This document shows, piece after piece, positions 1 to 9,080 of a DNA stretch of 64,000 nucleotides. The stretch is from Tatumella citrea (GTDB taxonomy: Bacteria; Pseudomonadota; Gammaproteobacteria; Enterobacterales; Enterobacteriaceae): positions 1,054,001 through 1,118,000 of the forward strand of contig NZ_CP015579.1 of NCBI RefSeq assembly GCF_002163585.1. Direction: 5' to 3'. The translations under genes were made by a program, and so were the position numbers. Numbering within the stretch: position 1 is the first letter of the stretch; every line of letters starts with the position of its first letter. Under the pieces are notes generated by a model, which worked only from the letters and a program-made list of their open reading frames with translations, had not been told where the DNA came from and made no database searches.

Positions 1-391
1 AGAAACTGCTCGGGTAGGCCACTTTTTCCGGGTAGAGCGCTGCAATGGTTTTAGGCAGAACTTCGGCAAACACCAGCACGACAAACGTCAGAATTCCGGT
101 AGCGATTGCCACCCCGGCATTGCCGTATAAACGAATACCGACGATGGTGGCGACCGAAGAGGCCAGAATATTCACCAGGTTATTGCCAATCAGCACCAGG
201 CTTAACAGCCGGTCAGGTCTGGAGAGTAGTTTCTCTACTCGTTTTGCTGCGCGGTTACCGTTTTTTGCATTGTGGCGCAGCTTATACCGGTTAAGTGTCA
301 TTATCCCGGTTTCAGAACCAGCAAACCAGGCAGAGATCAGTACCATAACTACCAGGGTAATGATTAGCGATGTGGTTGAAACATGTTCCAA
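1..391 (-). CDS. corB: CorB/YfjD-like inner membrane protein, N-terminal part (runs off the window)
   Basis: The minus strand encodes the first ~130 residues of a CNNM/CorB (HlyC/CorC) family membrane protein; the rest lies beyond base 1. The translation begins with LEHVSTTSLIITLVV, followed by AGSETGIMTLNRYKLR and VLIGNNLVNILAS, which match the membrane domain of E. coli YfjD; CBS and CorC domains would follow outside the window. The family is linked to Mg2+/Co2+ efflux, but the substrate is not shown by the sequence. The start appears to be TTG at 391, preceded by an AAGGAAA ribosome binding site; no in-frame ATG fits the family start better. It follows ypjD on the same strand with a 27-base gap, as in other enterobacteria, so the two are probably co-transcribed. 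Confidence 0.88.
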   Translation of the reverse strand, partial: MEHVSTTSLIITLVVMVLISAWFAGSETGIMTLNRYKLRHNAKNGNRAAKRVEKLLSRPDRLLSLVLIGNNLVNILASSVATIVGIRLYGNAGVAIATGILTFVVLVFAEVLPKTIAALYPEKVAYPSSF

Positions 392-418
392 CGCGAAATT
401 TCCTTTATTTTATACAGA

Positions 419-1210
419 TTAATGAGTTAGCAGATGTTGTAAAATACGGCTGCCAAAATAGGCCATGGTCAGCAGAACAGCTCCGCTGCAGTTGAACCAG
501 ACAACACGGCGTCCACGCCAGCCTTCATGGAAATGTCCCCACAGCAGCACGATATAAACAAACCAGGCAAGCAGGGAAAGTACAGCTTTATCGACATTCT
601 CTGCAGAGAACAGATCACGCATATAAAACAGCCCGCTGCAAAGCACCAGCGTTAACAGTACAACCCCAACCTGAGTGATATGGAACATCTTGCGCTCTAT
701 CACCATTAATGGCGGCATATCATGACTGAACGCCAGTTTCTTATTTTTCAGCTGATAATCAATCCAGGCCAGCTGTAATGCATACAGCGCAGCGATGATC
801 AGAGTGGCATAGGCAAATAATGCCAGTCCGATATGAATCATGATCCCCGGTGTGGTTTCGAGGTGAGTCAGGAAAGCATTGGGTACAAAAGTGGCAAATG
901 CCAGGTTAATCAGTGCAAATGCATACACAAAAGGCAGCAACAGCCACCCACGGTTGCGGGATGCAACAATAGTCATTACCGCACAAATCATCAGGCTGAC
1001 CAGTGAGCCCGTGTTTAGCAAACTAAAATTTTGTTCTGAATTCAGAATAAAAATCCGTTGCTCAATCGCGACACCGTGGGTAATCAACGCGACAATCGCT
1101 GAAAGCATAGCCATACGCCGCCAGCCACTTCCCCGGGTTAACAAACTGGGGATGATCAGGGCAAGACTCAGTGAATAGGCAAATAGCGCCACAATCGCAA
1201 AAACTGACAT
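419..1210 (-). CDS. ypjD: YpjD, CcsA/CcmC-like inner membrane protein
   Basis: A 263-residue, very hydrophobic protein with about eight predicted membrane segments. It belongs to the cytochrome c assembly (CcsA/CcmC/ResC-like) family and matches E. coli YpjD in length, position and the segments HIGLALFAYATLIIAALYAL and WGHFHEGWRGRRVVW. The family includes haem-handling proteins, but no cytochrome c biogenesis genes lie nearby and the specific role of YpjD is not established. It is divergent from ffh and lies just upstream of the corB homologue. The ATG start lacks a strong Shine-Dalgarno sequence but agrees with the family start. Confidence 0.9.
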   Translation of the reverse strand: MSVFAIVALFAYSLSLALIIPSLLTRGSGWRRMAMLSAIVALITHGVAIEQRIFILNSEQNFSLLNTGSLVSLMICAVMTIVASRNRGWLLLPFVYAFALINLAFATFVPNAFLTHLETTPGIMIHIGLALFAYATLIIAALYALQLAWIDYQLKNKKLAFSHDMPPLMVIERKMFHITQVGVVLLTLVLCSGLFYMRDLFSAENVDKAVLSLLAWFVYIVLLWGHFHEGWRGRRVVWFNCSGAVLLTMAYFGSRILQHLLTH

Positions 1211-1321
1211 ATTAAGGGTATCGTGTTAGTCATCATTGAGAGTTCAGACAGGCAGTATAGCGTCAGCAACGACTCGCGCCAAACGATCTCATGGTCAATT
1301 GCAGAGATCGGCTACGCTTCA

Positions 1322-1330
1322 TGTTATACT
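1322..1330 (+). promoter_or_regulatory. Extended -10 promoter element for ffh
   Basis: TGTTATACT sits about 50 bases upstream of the ffh ATG. It combines a near-consensus -10 (TATACT) with an extended TGn motif. A TTGCAG at 1299 is 20 bases away, too far for a good -35, so this looks like an extended -10 promoter. It is inferred from motif and position only. Confidence 0.5.
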
Positions 1331-1381
1331 CCCTCAAAAATGTCGCCCGGGCGGCTTCGCAATATTTCAGAGTGAAAGGTA

Positions 1382-2743
1382 ATGTTTGATAATTTAACCG
1401 ATCGTTTGTCGCAAACACTGCGCAATATCAGCGGCCGCGGAAGGCTGACAGAAGACAATATTAAAGACACTCTGCGTGAAGTACGCATGGCGTTACTGGA
1501 AGCAGATGTTGCACTCCCTGTAGTGCGTGATTTTATCGCACGGGTGAAAGAGAGCGCGGTGGGGCAGGATGTTAATAAAAGCCTGACCCCGGGCCAGGAA
1601 TTTATCAAAATTGTTCGCGACCAGTTGGTGGCGGCAATGGGTGCAGAAAATAACACTCTGAATCTTGCCGCACAGCCTCCTGCCGTGGTGCTGATGGCTG
1701 GTCTGCAAGGGGCCGGTAAAACTACCAGTGTCGGGAAGCTGGGTAAGTTCCTTAAAGAGAAACACAAGAAAAAGGTTCTGGTGGTCTCAGCTGACGTATA
1801 TCGCCCTGCGGCGATTAAACAGCTGGAGACGCTGGCTGAACAGGTAGGCATTGATTTCTGCCCGTCAGATATTACTCAGAAACCTGTCGATATCGTTAAA
1901 CATGCCTTAAGTGAAGCACGCCTGAAATTTTATGATGTGCTGCTGGTGGATACCGCCGGTCGTTTGCACGTAGACGAAGCGATGATGGATGAGATAAAAC
2001 TGGTCCATGCTGCAATTAACCCTGTAGAAACACTGTTTGTGGTTGACGCCATGACCGGTCAGGATGCGGCAAATACGGCGAAAGCATTTAACGAAGCCCT
2101 GCCACTGACAGGGGTGATCCTGACAAAAGTCGATGGTGATGCCCGCGGCGGTGCGGCACTGTCTATTCGCCACATCACCGGTAAACCAATCAAGTTTATG
2201 GGTATGGGTGAAAAAACCGATGCCCTGGAAGCTTTCTATCCGGATCGTATTGCTTCGCGTATCCTCGGCATGGGCGATATGTTATCGCTGATTGAAGATA
2301 TTGAAAGCAAAGTTGACCGTGACCAGGCTGAGAAGCTGGCGAAAAAGCTTAAAACCGGTGATGGCTTTGATCTGAACGATTTTCTGGCACAGCTCAAGCA
2401 AATGCGCAACATGGGCGGGATGGCCAGCCTGATGGGTAAATTGCCGGGCATGGGACAGTTACCGGACAATGTGAAATCACAGATGGACGATAAAGTGCTG
2501 GTACGGATGGAAGCGATTATTAATTCCATGACCCGTAAAGAGCGCGAAAAGCCAGAGATTATCAAAGGGTCACGTAAACGCCGTATTGCCATGGGCTGTG
2601 GTTTGCAGGTCCAGGATGTCAACCGCCTGCTGAAGCAGTTTGATGATATGCAGCGGATGATGAAGAAGATGAAGAAGGGCGGTATGGCCAAGATGATGCG
2701 TGGCATGAAAGGTATGATGCCGCCAGGATTTCCCGGCCGTTAA
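1382..2743 (+). CDS. ffh: Signal recognition particle protein Ffh
   Basis: This is the 453-residue protein subunit of the bacterial signal recognition particle. It binds 4.5S RNA and signal sequences of nascent inner-membrane proteins and delivers ribosomes to FtsY. The N-terminal helical domain is followed by the GTPase domain: G1 GLQGAGKTT at 107-115, then SADVYRPAAIKQLE, DTAGRLHVDE and TKVDGDARGG. The C-terminal methionine-rich M domain ends in a Met/Lys-rich tail (KKMKKGGMAKMMRGMKGMMP). Length equals that of E. coli Ffh. The ATG follows GAAAGGTA. It is transcribed divergently from ypjD and lies upstream of the rpsP operon. Confidence 0.98.
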   Translation: MFDNLTDRLSQTLRNISGRGRLTEDNIKDTLREVRMALLEADVALPVVRDFIARVKESAVGQDVNKSLTPGQEFIKIVRDQLVAAMGAENNTLNLAAQPPAVVLMAGLQGAGKTTSVGKLGKFLKEKHKKKVLVVSADVYRPAAIKQLETLAEQVGIDFCPSDITQKPVDIVKHALSEARLKFYDVLLVDTAGRLHVDEAMMDEIKLVHAAINPVETLFVVDAMTGQDAANTAKAFNEALPLTGVILTKVDGDARGGAALSIRHITGKPIKFMGMGEKTDALEAFYPDRIASRILGMGDMLSLIEDIESKVDRDQAEKLAKKLKTGDGFDLNDFLAQLKQMRNMGGMASLMGKLPGMGQLPDNVKSQMDDKVLVRMEAIINSMTRKEREKPEIIKGSRKRRIAMGCGLQVQDVNRLLKQFDDMQRMMKKMKKGGMAKMMRGMKGMMPPGFPGR

Positions 2744-2784
2744 GCCGGAAAACTAAAAGCCCTGAAGCTAATTTACTTAACAGG

Positions 2785-2812
2785 TTGCTTTTTGCGCCCA
2801 AACGAGTAAAAT
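2785..2812 (+). promoter_or_regulatory. Candidate promoter for the rpsP operon
   Basis: TTGCTT (2785-2790) and TAAAAT (2807-2812) are separated by 16 bases, a plausible sigma-70 promoter in the ffh-rpsP gap. Transcription from it would pass through the hairpin at 2832-2868 before reaching rpsP. Inferred from motif only. Confidence 0.45.
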
Positions 2813-2831
2813 TTTGGGGCTTTTTATATTG

Positions 2832-2868
2832 CACCCGGCCTCCTCCCTCGATGGGGGCCGGGTGTTTT
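2832..2868 (+). terminator. Terminator-like hairpin between ffh and rpsP (possible attenuator)
   Basis: A 9-bp GC-rich stem, CACCCGGCC (2832-2840) with GGCCGGGTG (2856-2864), is followed by TTTT. It can end ffh transcription. Only 19 bases separate it from the rpsP ATG, so no complete promoter fits after it, and rpsP transcripts probably cross it. Confidence 0.7.
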
Positions 2869-2887
2869 ATTAACTAAAGAGGATGTT

Positions 2888-3136
2888 ATGGTAACAATTC
2901 GTTTGGCACGTCACGGCGCTAAAAAGCGTCCGTTCTATCAGGTTGTCGTTACTGACAGCCGTAATGCGCGTAATGGTCGTTTCATTGAGCGTGTTGGCTT
3001 CTTCAACCCGGTTGCTTCTGGTCAGGCTGAAGCAGTGCGTCTGGATCTGGACCGCATTGAACATTGGGTTGGCTTAGGTGCCACCGTTTCTGACCGCGTT
3101 CACGCGCTGGTTAAAGAAGCAAAAAAAGCAGCTTAA
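2888..3136 (+). CDS. rpsP: 30S ribosomal protein S16
   Basis: This 82-residue protein is bS16 of the small ribosomal subunit, needed for efficient 30S assembly. The N-terminus [20 protein letters not shown] and the following [18 protein letters not shown] are hallmark S16 sequence. A clear AAAGAGGA ribosome binding site precedes the ATG. It is the first gene of the rpsP-rimM-trmD-rplS operon; the genes follow with short gaps, so they form one transcript ended by the terminator at 4939. Confidence 0.98.
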   Translation: MVTIRLARHGAKKRPFYQVVVTDSRNARNGRFIERVGFFNPVASGQAEAVRLDLDRIEHWVGLGATVSDRVHALVKEAKKAA

Positions 3137-3154
3137 TCTGTCACGGTGGCGAAC

Positions 3155-3709
3155 ATGAGCATAACCAGAAAAACTACCGCACAACCTCCGATGAATTCGC
3201 TGGTATTAGGAAAAATGGGAGCGGCCTACGGTATTCGCGGTTGGCTCAAGGTGTTTTCATCCACTGAAGATGCTGAGCGTATCTTTGATTACCAACCGTG
3301 GTTTATTCAGCGTGCCGGTCAATGGCAGCAGATTGAGCTGGAAGGGTGGAAAAATCATAATCAGGACATGATTATCAAAGTCAAAGGCATTGATGATCGT
3401 GATGCAGCAGCGCAGTTAACCAATTGCGAAATATTGGTTGATTCCACGCAGCTGCCGACACTGGAAGACGGCGATTACTACTGGAAGGACCTTATTGGTT
3501 GTCAGGTAGTTAACGTTGATGGTTACGGGATGGGGAAAGTCATTGATATGATGGAAACCGGCTCTAACGATGTTCTGGTGGTAAAGGCAAACCTGAAAGA
3601 TGCGTTTGGCGCGAAAGAACGGTTAATTCCGTTTCTTTATGAACAGGTTATCAGAAAAGTCGATCTCGCTACTGGCACAATTGAAGTAGACTGGGATCCT
3701 GGTTTTTGA
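3155..3709 (+). CDS. rimM: Ribosome maturation factor RimM
   Basis: RimM binds S19 and helps mature the 30S head. The protein (184 residues from this ATG) has the N-terminal RimM barrel ([20 protein letters not shown]) and a C-terminal PRC-barrel beginning at [13 protein letters not shown]; it ends in VDWDPGF like E. coli RimM. An upstream in-frame GTG at 3146 would add three residues; the ATG at 3155 is preferred because GGTGG lies at suitable distance and the protein then starts like homologues (MS-). The stop overlaps the region upstream of trmD. Confidence 0.96.
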   Translation: MSITRKTTAQPPMNSLVLGKMGAAYGIRGWLKVFSSTEDAERIFDYQPWFIQRAGQWQQIELEGWKNHNQDMIIKVKGIDDRDAAAQLTNCEILVDSTQLPTLEDGDYYWKDLIGCQVVNVDGYGMGKVIDMMETGSNDVLVVKANLKDAFGAKERLIPFLYEQVIRKVDLATGTIEVDWDPGF

Positions 3710-3744
3710 TCTCCGGACATAACGGTAACCCAACGGCGAACGCG

Positions 3745-4509
3745 ATGTGGATTGGTGTGATTAGCCTGTTTCCAGAGATGTTTCGTGCGATTACCGATTA
3801 CGGGGTAACTGGCCGGGCTGTGAAAAATGGTCTGCTCAGCATTCAGTGCTGGAGTCCAAGAGACTTCACACATGACAGGCATCGTACTGTCGACGATCGT
3901 CCTTACGGGGGCGGGCCGGGAATGCTGATGATGGTGCAACCTTTACGGGATGCAATCCACGCAGCCAAGGCAGCGGCAGGTGAGGGCGCTAAGGTAATTT
4001 ACCTGTCACCTCAGGGGCGCAAACTGGACCAACAGGGTGTTTGCGAGTTAGCGACAGACCAGAAGTTAATTCTGGTATGTGGACGCTACGAAGGTATTGA
4101 TGAGCGGGTAATCGACGCCGAAATTGATGAAGAATGGTCAATCGGTGATTACGTACTCAGTGGCGGGGAACTGCCGGCAATGACGATGATTGACTCAGTG
4201 GCCCGGTTTATTCCGGGAGTACTCGGGAAACAGGCATCGGCTGATGAAGATTCGTTTTCTGATGGATTGCTGGATTGTCCGCATTATACCAGGCCTGAAG
4301 TGTTAGAGGGTGTGGAAGTACCGCCGGTTTTACTGTCGGGCAACCATGCTGAAATTCGCCGCTGGCGTCTGAAGCAGTCGCTGGGCCGCACCTGGCTTAG
4401 AAGACCTGAACTTCTGGAAAACCTGGCTCTGACTGAAGAGCAAGCTAAATTGCTGCGTGAGTTTCGTTATGAACATCAGCAGCAGCAACATGATGATGCG
4501 GAAGAATAG
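3745..4509 (+). CDS. trmD: tRNA (guanine-N1)-methyltransferase TrmD
   Basis: TrmD methylates G37 in tRNAs reading CUN, CCN and CGG codons, using SAM, and prevents +1 frameshifting. The 254-residue SPOUT-fold protein carries the family sequences [43 protein letters not shown] and the trefoil-knot SAM site [15 protein letters not shown]. The reading frame is open further upstream to a TTG at 3706, but family alignment and a downstream ATG at 3745 fix the start at MWIG. Third gene of the rpsP operon. Confidence 0.97.
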   Translation: MWIGVISLFPEMFRAITDYGVTGRAVKNGLLSIQCWSPRDFTHDRHRTVDDRPYGGGPGMLMMVQPLRDAIHAAKAAAGEGAKVIYLSPQGRKLDQQGVCELATDQKLILVCGRYEGIDERVIDAEIDEEWSIGDYVLSGGELPAMTMIDSVARFIPGVLGKQASADEDSFSDGLLDCPHYTRPEVLEGVEVPPVLLSGNHAEIRRWRLKQSLGRTWLRRPELLENLALTEEQAKLLREFRYEHQQQQHDDAEE

Positions 4510-4899
<390 letters not shown>

Positions 4900-4938
4900 G
4901 GTATCGCTAACGCGACATCTAAAAGTTAATAGAGAACA

Positions 4939-4970
4939 AGGGGTTGGCCAATGGCCAGCCCCTTTTTTTT
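4939..4970 (+). terminator. Intrinsic terminator of the rpsP-rimM-trmD-rplS operon
   Basis: A 12-bp stem, AAGGGGTTGGCC with GGCCAGCCCCTT (one G-T wobble), a 3-base loop AAT and a run of eight T. It is one of the strongest intrinsic terminators in the window. Confidence 0.93.
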
Positions 4971-5184
4971 GTGCCGGTAGTTCGGCTTCCCGTCATCAAT
5001 ATGCTAAGTCTTGTACTGTCACTTCCTGTCTGCTTTTTCCAGATTCTTCAGTTAGTTATCACATTATTTGCGTTGTAACCGGCGAAAGCAGATAAAGTTT
5101 TAATTCTTACTGTGTCATTATCTGGCAGCTAACGAAATAACAATACCAGCCGCTGATGGCTGCTTACAGACACAGAGAGAAATA

Positions 5185-6522
5185 ATGAATCAGCTGAAAC
5201 GCACACTCCGTCTGCGGGATATGGTGGTGATGGGACTGCTGTTTATCGGTCCTGCCGCACCGGTAGGGCTATACGGGACACTGGAAGCCAGCAGTGAGGG
5301 CGTGACACCGCTGGTATATCTGATTGCCACACTGGTGATGGCGTTTACAGCCTGGTCCTATTCGGTTATGTCTGCAGAAGTCCCTAATGCCGGAGCAGTA
5401 TATGCCTATGCATCCCGAGGCATATCACCAGCGGCCGGATTTATCGCTGGCTGGGTCATTCTGCTCGACTATCTGTTTATTCCTGCAGTGGCTTATCTGT
5501 TTAGCGGTATCTCACTGAATGCCTTATTTCCCGCATTGCCGGTCTGGTGCTGGACGTTACTGGCGGTTGCAGTCACTACCGGGCTGAATGTGATTGGTCT
5601 GCAACGGGCCCGAAAAGTTTCTCTGCTGGTTGTCAGTGCTGAAGTTGCCGTGCTGTTGATGATCCTCATTGGCGGTGCATGGGTGGTGTGGCATAAGGGA
5701 AGTGCCGTTCCGCTTATGCAACCAGTGACAGGGACCGGTGGGATTCATACCGATCTGCTGTTGTCCTCAGTTTCAGTGGCATTACTGTCATTTCTGGGAT
5801 TCGATGCCATCTCTTCGTTTGGTGAAGAGAATAACGGTGACCGCAGACAAACTGGCAGAGCGACGTTGATTTGCCTGTTTGTTGCAGGCGGCCTGTTTGT
5901 TGCCCAGACCTGGCTGGCCTCATTACTCAGCCCTTGGAGCAGTCACTGGCTGACTGAACATCCGGAAATGCAGGGTAAAGCTTACTACAGTATTGTGAGC
6001 CAATCGGTAGCCGGCTGGCTGGGCGATTTACTGGCGATAGTAAAAGCATTCGGTGCTGCATTCTCGGCAATGATTGGTCAGGCGGCGGCAGGAAGGCTGC
6101 TGTTCAGTCTGTCCCGGGACCGAATTTTACCGTCTGCCTTAAGTAAGGTGAGCCAGTCTAACGGTCTGCCGGTTATCAGTATTTTGCTGGCAGCCGCAGT
6201 CAACAGCCTGTTGGCGATAGTGGCTGCTCTGACCCCGGATGGGTTGTCGCATCTGGTTTCATTTGTTGATGTCGGGGCGATTTGTGGATTTATTTTTCTG
6301 CATTTATCTGTCACAGGCTGGATGTTGGTCAGACAAAAACGTCTTGGGTTGCGTAATATCCTGCTGTACGGACTGTTACCGTTGGCCGGTTTGTTGATGC
6401 TGCTACCGGTACTGTTCAGCATGCATGCTTTCGCTCTGGGGGTCGCTGCGGGTTGGCTGGTTATCGGACTGTTTGTTTACTGGCTACGCCGTGGGCAGCA
6501 ACAACTGTTTCGGGTGCTATGA
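5185..6522 (+). CDS. APC-superfamily amino acid permease
   Basis: A 445-residue membrane protein with about twelve hydrophobic segments. Its N-terminus RLRDMVVMGLLFIGPAAPVG is the typical first helix of amino acid-polyamine-organocation transporters, and SFLGFDAISSFGEE matches the helix 6 region where APC carriers contact substrate. It is not one of the standard E. coli permeases I can name. The start has GAGAGAAATA upstream. It is followed after 152 bases by a Cys/Met-type PLP enzyme on the same strand, suggesting uptake of that enzyme's substrate, possibly a sulphur amino acid. The substrate is inference. Confidence 0.85.
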   Translation: MNQLKRTLRLRDMVVMGLLFIGPAAPVGLYGTLEASSEGVTPLVYLIATLVMAFTAWSYSVMSAEVPNAGAVYAYASRGISPAAGFIAGWVILLDYLFIPAVAYLFSGISLNALFPALPVWCWTLLAVAVTTGLNVIGLQRARKVSLLVVSAEVAVLLMILIGGAWVVWHKGSAVPLMQPVTGTGGIHTDLLLSSVSVALLSFLGFDAISSFGEENNGDRRQTGRATLICLFVAGGLFVAQTWLASLLSPWSSHWLTEHPEMQGKAYYSIVSQSVAGWLGDLLAIVKAFGAAFSAMIGQAAAGRLLFSLSRDRILPSALSKVSQSNGLPVISILLAAAVNSLLAIVAALTPDGLSHLVSFVDVGAICGFIFLHLSVTGWMLVRQKRLGLRNILLYGLLPLAGLLMLLPVLFSMHAFALGVAAGWLVIGLFVYWLRRGQQQLFRVL

Positions 6523-6636
6523 TTTCTGAAAAACGCAGCTCAGGGCAGGGCGTCGGTTCGGGGCTGATTTGCAGTGCTGTCTGAATATCTTCCTGGTGAC
6601 AGGTCTGAAGCTTGCCCGGGGTAATATCTGAATCTC

Positions 6637-6655
6637 CCGTTAATTTACGGGATGA
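6637..6655 (+). other. Small hairpin in the leader of the PLP-enzyme gene
   Basis: TCCCGT...ACGGGA forms a 6-bp stem with a TTAATTT-type loop about 20 bases before the ribosome binding site AAAGGAAC. It could be an mRNA structure in the leader, but nothing identifies it as a known riboswitch. Confidence 0.3.
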
Positions 6656-6674
6656 AGAACAAAAGGAACTTTGT

Positions 6675-7964
6675 ATGAGTGATGGTAAAAGCCTGAAAAC
6701 CCGTCAGGGAGAGCACCAGCTGCACCCTGAAACATTAATGACCAGTTACGGTTATGATCCACTGCTCTCAGAAGGTGCAGTTAAACCGCCGGTATTTCTG
6801 ACCTCAACCTTTATCTTTCGAACAGCGGAAGAGGGGCAGGAGTTTTTTAATGTTGCCAGCGGGCGAAAGCCAGCGCCTGAAGGCACCAGGGAGGGGCTGG
6901 TTTACTCAAGATTTAACCATCCAAACAGTGAGATTGTCGAAGATCGCCTGGCACTGTATGAAGGTGCCGAACGTTGCGCATTATTTTCTTCCGGGATGTC
7001 GGCTATCAGCTCAGTGTTACTGACGCTATGCCAGCCGGGGGATGTCGTACTAAAAACTCAGCCGTTATACGGAGGGACGGAAACTCTGTTTAACAAAACG
7101 CTGGCCAGGCTCGGTATCAGCAGTCAGCCACTGAGTGATTCACTGGATTATCCGTCGATGTTAGCCACCGCGAAGCAGGCAGCAAATGCCGGCAGGATTT
7201 CAGCAATTTTCGCCGAAACACCGGCAAATCCGACCAATTCACTGGCGGATATCCGGCTACTCGCCAGGCTCGCCGATGAACTGGAACAGATACAGGGATT
7301 TCGTCCGCCGGTGATTTGTGACAATACTCTGTTGGGCCCGGTGTTTCAGCGTCCTCTGTCGCTGGGGGCTGATATCAGTGTGTATTCTCTGACAAAATAT
7401 GTCGGCGGGCATTCTGATCTGGTCGCCGGGGCGGCAATGGGTAACCGGACGCTGATGGCACAGGTAAGGCAGATGCGTAGTGCGATTGGTACTCAGCTTG
7501 ATCCTCACTCATGCTGGATGCTGGGGCGTTCTCTGGAAACTCTGCAATTGCGGATGGAGAAGGCGAATAGCAATGCACAACGGGTAGCTGAGTTTTTGCG
7601 ACAACAGCCGAAAATTACTGCAGTGCATTATCTGCCGTTCAATGATCCTGCGACACCCGCAGGCAGGTTGTATCGTGAACAGTGTACAGGGGCAGGTTCG
7701 ACTTTTTCCTTTGATGTCGGGCAGTCGCAGGCAGATGCATTTCGCTTTCTGAACCAGCTGAAAATATTTCGCCAGGCGGTCAGTCTGGGTGGAACCGAGT
7801 CACTGGCCAGTCATCCGGCGACGACGACTCATTCCGGTGTTGCCCGCGAGACCCGCGAAGCCTTTGCAATTCTGGAAACGACAGTGAGGGTTTCGATAGG
7901 GATTGAACATCCTGACGATCTGATTGCCGACCTACAGCAGGCGCTGGACGTTTTAGACCAGTGA
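6675..7964 (+). CDS. Cys/Met metabolism PLP-dependent enzyme (cystathionine gamma-synthase family)
   Basis: A 429-residue fold-type I PLP enzyme of the Cys/Met metabolism family, which includes cystathionine gamma-synthase, cystathionine lyases and methionine gamma-lyase. Visible features are [28 protein letters not shown] (phosphate binding), ICDNTLLGP (Asp for the pyridine nitrogen) and the Schiff-base lysine in [12 protein letters not shown] (K241). The segment PLYGGTETL has glycine where methionine gamma-lyases carry a reactive cysteine, so a canonical gamma-lyase is not supported; the exact reaction is open. The frame extends to 6612, but ATG 6675 has the AAAGGAAC ribosome binding site. 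It probably forms a unit with the upstream permease. Confidence 0.85.
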   Translation: MSDGKSLKTRQGEHQLHPETLMTSYGYDPLLSEGAVKPPVFLTSTFIFRTAEEGQEFFNVASGRKPAPEGTREGLVYSRFNHPNSEIVEDRLALYEGAERCALFSSGMSAISSVLLTLCQPGDVVLKTQPLYGGTETLFNKTLARLGISSQPLSDSLDYPSMLATAKQAANAGRISAIFAETPANPTNSLADIRLLARLADELEQIQGFRPPVICDNTLLGPVFQRPLSLGADISVYSLTKYVGGHSDLVAGAAMGNRTLMAQVRQMRSAIGTQLDPHSCWMLGRSLETLQLRMEKANSNAQRVAEFLRQQPKITAVHYLPFNDPATPAGRLYREQCTGAGSTFSFDVGQSQADAFRFLNQLKIFRQAVSLGGTESLASHPATTTHSGVARETREAFAILETTVRVSIGIEHPDDLIADLQQALDVLDQ

Positions 7965-7971
7965 TCATGGA

Positions 7972-7995
7972 CAGGCCGGTGGTGACACCGGCCTG
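7972..7995. terminator. Convergent hairpin between PLP enzyme and nitroreductase genes
   Basis: CAGGCCGGTG and CACCGGCCTG form a perfect 10-bp stem with a GTGA loop between two convergent genes. Neither side has a good T run, so it may act as a weak bidirectional terminator or as an mRNA 3-prime end structure. Confidence 0.6.
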
Positions 7996-8009
7996 AAGAT
8001 AAGAGGCAC

Positions 8010-8609
8010 TTAGCGGGCAATAATAAAACGCTCGCTGTCAGCGATATACGCTTTTTCGCCGGCAGGTGCTTCAATGGAACCGAAGTTCAACTGAGCACGT
8101 AACTTCCAGGATGCAGGAACATTCCAGGTTTTACGTACGTCTTCATCAACCAGCGGGTTATAGTGCTGCAGGTTCGCACCAATCCCTTGTTCAGCCAGTG
8201 CCAGCCAGACCGCATACTGTGCAATACCGGTACTGTGTTCTGACCAGACAGGGAAGTTATCGGCATAGGCCGCAAATTTCTGCTGCAGTCCGCTAACTAC
8301 ATCCTGATCTTCGAAAAACAACACTGAGCCGGCAGCAGCCGCGAAGCTGTTAATCTTGTTATCTGTTGCTTCAAAAGCATCTGCCGGGACGTGTTTTCGC
8401 AGTTGCTCTTTGGTCAGGGACCAGAAGGTTTTATGCTGATCACCGAGCAGAATCAGTGCGCGGGAGCTTTGCGAGTTAAAGGCAGAAGGTGAGTTTTTGA
8501 TAGCCGTCTGAATCAGTGAGATGACCTGATCATCTGTCAGCGGTAAATTTGGGCCCAGCGCATAAATAGTTCTGCGTTTAGCCGACAGTTCATTAAAACC
8601 TTGTGACAT
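8010..8609 (-). CDS. Nitroreductase family protein, Frm2/Hbn1 type
   Basis: A 199-residue FMN-dependent nitroreductase-fold protein. The pattern RRTIYALGPNLPLTDDQ, SPSAFNSQSSR and HSTGIAQYAVWLALAEQGIGANLQHYNP is that of the Frm2/Hbn1-like (nitroreductase family protein/fatty-acid-repression mutant) subgroup. This is shorter than NfsA/NfsB and lacks their long dimerisation excursions. Such proteins reduce nitroaromatics or quinones, but the natural substrate is not known. The start has AAGGAGACACT (ribosome binding site) just upstream on the minus strand. It diverges from adhP. Confidence 0.85.
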   Translation of the reverse strand: MSQGFNELSAKRRTIYALGPNLPLTDDQVISLIQTAIKNSPSAFNSQSSRALILLGDQHKTFWSLTKEQLRKHVPADAFEATDNKINSFAAAAGSVLFFEDQDVVSGLQQKFAAYADNFPVWSEHSTGIAQYAVWLALAEQGIGANLQHYNPLVDEDVRKTWNVPASWKLRAQLNFGSIEAPAGEKAYIADSERFIIAR

Positions 8610-9080
8610 AGTGTCTCCTTAACTTTGGGATAACCGCCCCGGGTCCAACGCCTGGAGTGGTGAGGTTTGCCTGTCAGGGAACAGCATAACCGATCGGTTC
8701 AGAGTCTACCTGCCTATCTTAAGCAATATTTCTGATGGTAGAAATCAAATGATATGAATAAGGGCAGCGGGCAAAACTTTCAGGGCGCTGAGCACTTTTT
8801 CATCAGGTCAGTCAGCCGCATATCAGTCAGTACTGCTGACCAGGTACAACCTGGCAGGCAGGTATAGAACCAATGATTATAGAGAAAGGATTCTTATTCT
8901 CATTTATGTTTAATTGCATCTGGTCAGCCTGCCGGAGAAGCTGCTACAGTGCATTGGTGTTAAAAGGTCAGTTTATTTAATCTTTCTGTGATAATTATCA
9001 AAGCCTGCCGTCTGAGATTCACTAAAGTGAACTCAGCCAGGGTTATATGGTTTTGTTCACCTTTTTACAGGAGTCCCGGT
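8610..9080. other. 471-base divergent intergenic region between nitroreductase gene and adhP
   Basis: No credible ORF is seen. It holds a CRP/FNR-type palindrome at 8987-9002, a weak Fur-like sequence at 8883-8901, and an inverted repeat GTGAAC (9027-9032)/GTTCAC (9055-9060) that brackets the sequence just before the adhP ribosome binding site. The large size suggests complex regulation of adhP. Confidence 0.5.
8987..9002 (+). promoter_or_regulatory. CRP/FNR-type operator upstream of adhP
   Basis: TGTGATAATTATCAAA matches the CRP pattern TGTGA-N6-TCACA at 9 of 10 positions. The overlapping GTGAT-AATT-ATCAA matches the FNR pattern TTGAT-N4-ATCAA at 9 of 10. It lies about 80 bases before the adhP ATG, in a position suited to activation. 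Which regulator binds cannot be told from sequence. Confidence 0.5.

Noticed and set aside
45..422. Plus-strand ORF of 125 residues
   Set aside because: It is the antisense shadow of the corB homologue, whose translation matches the family.
5146..5161. AGCCGCTGATGGCTGC as a possible MetJ site before the APC permease gene
   Set aside because: Only one half fits the met box weakly, and the match is mainly a short AGCC/GGCT inverted repeat.
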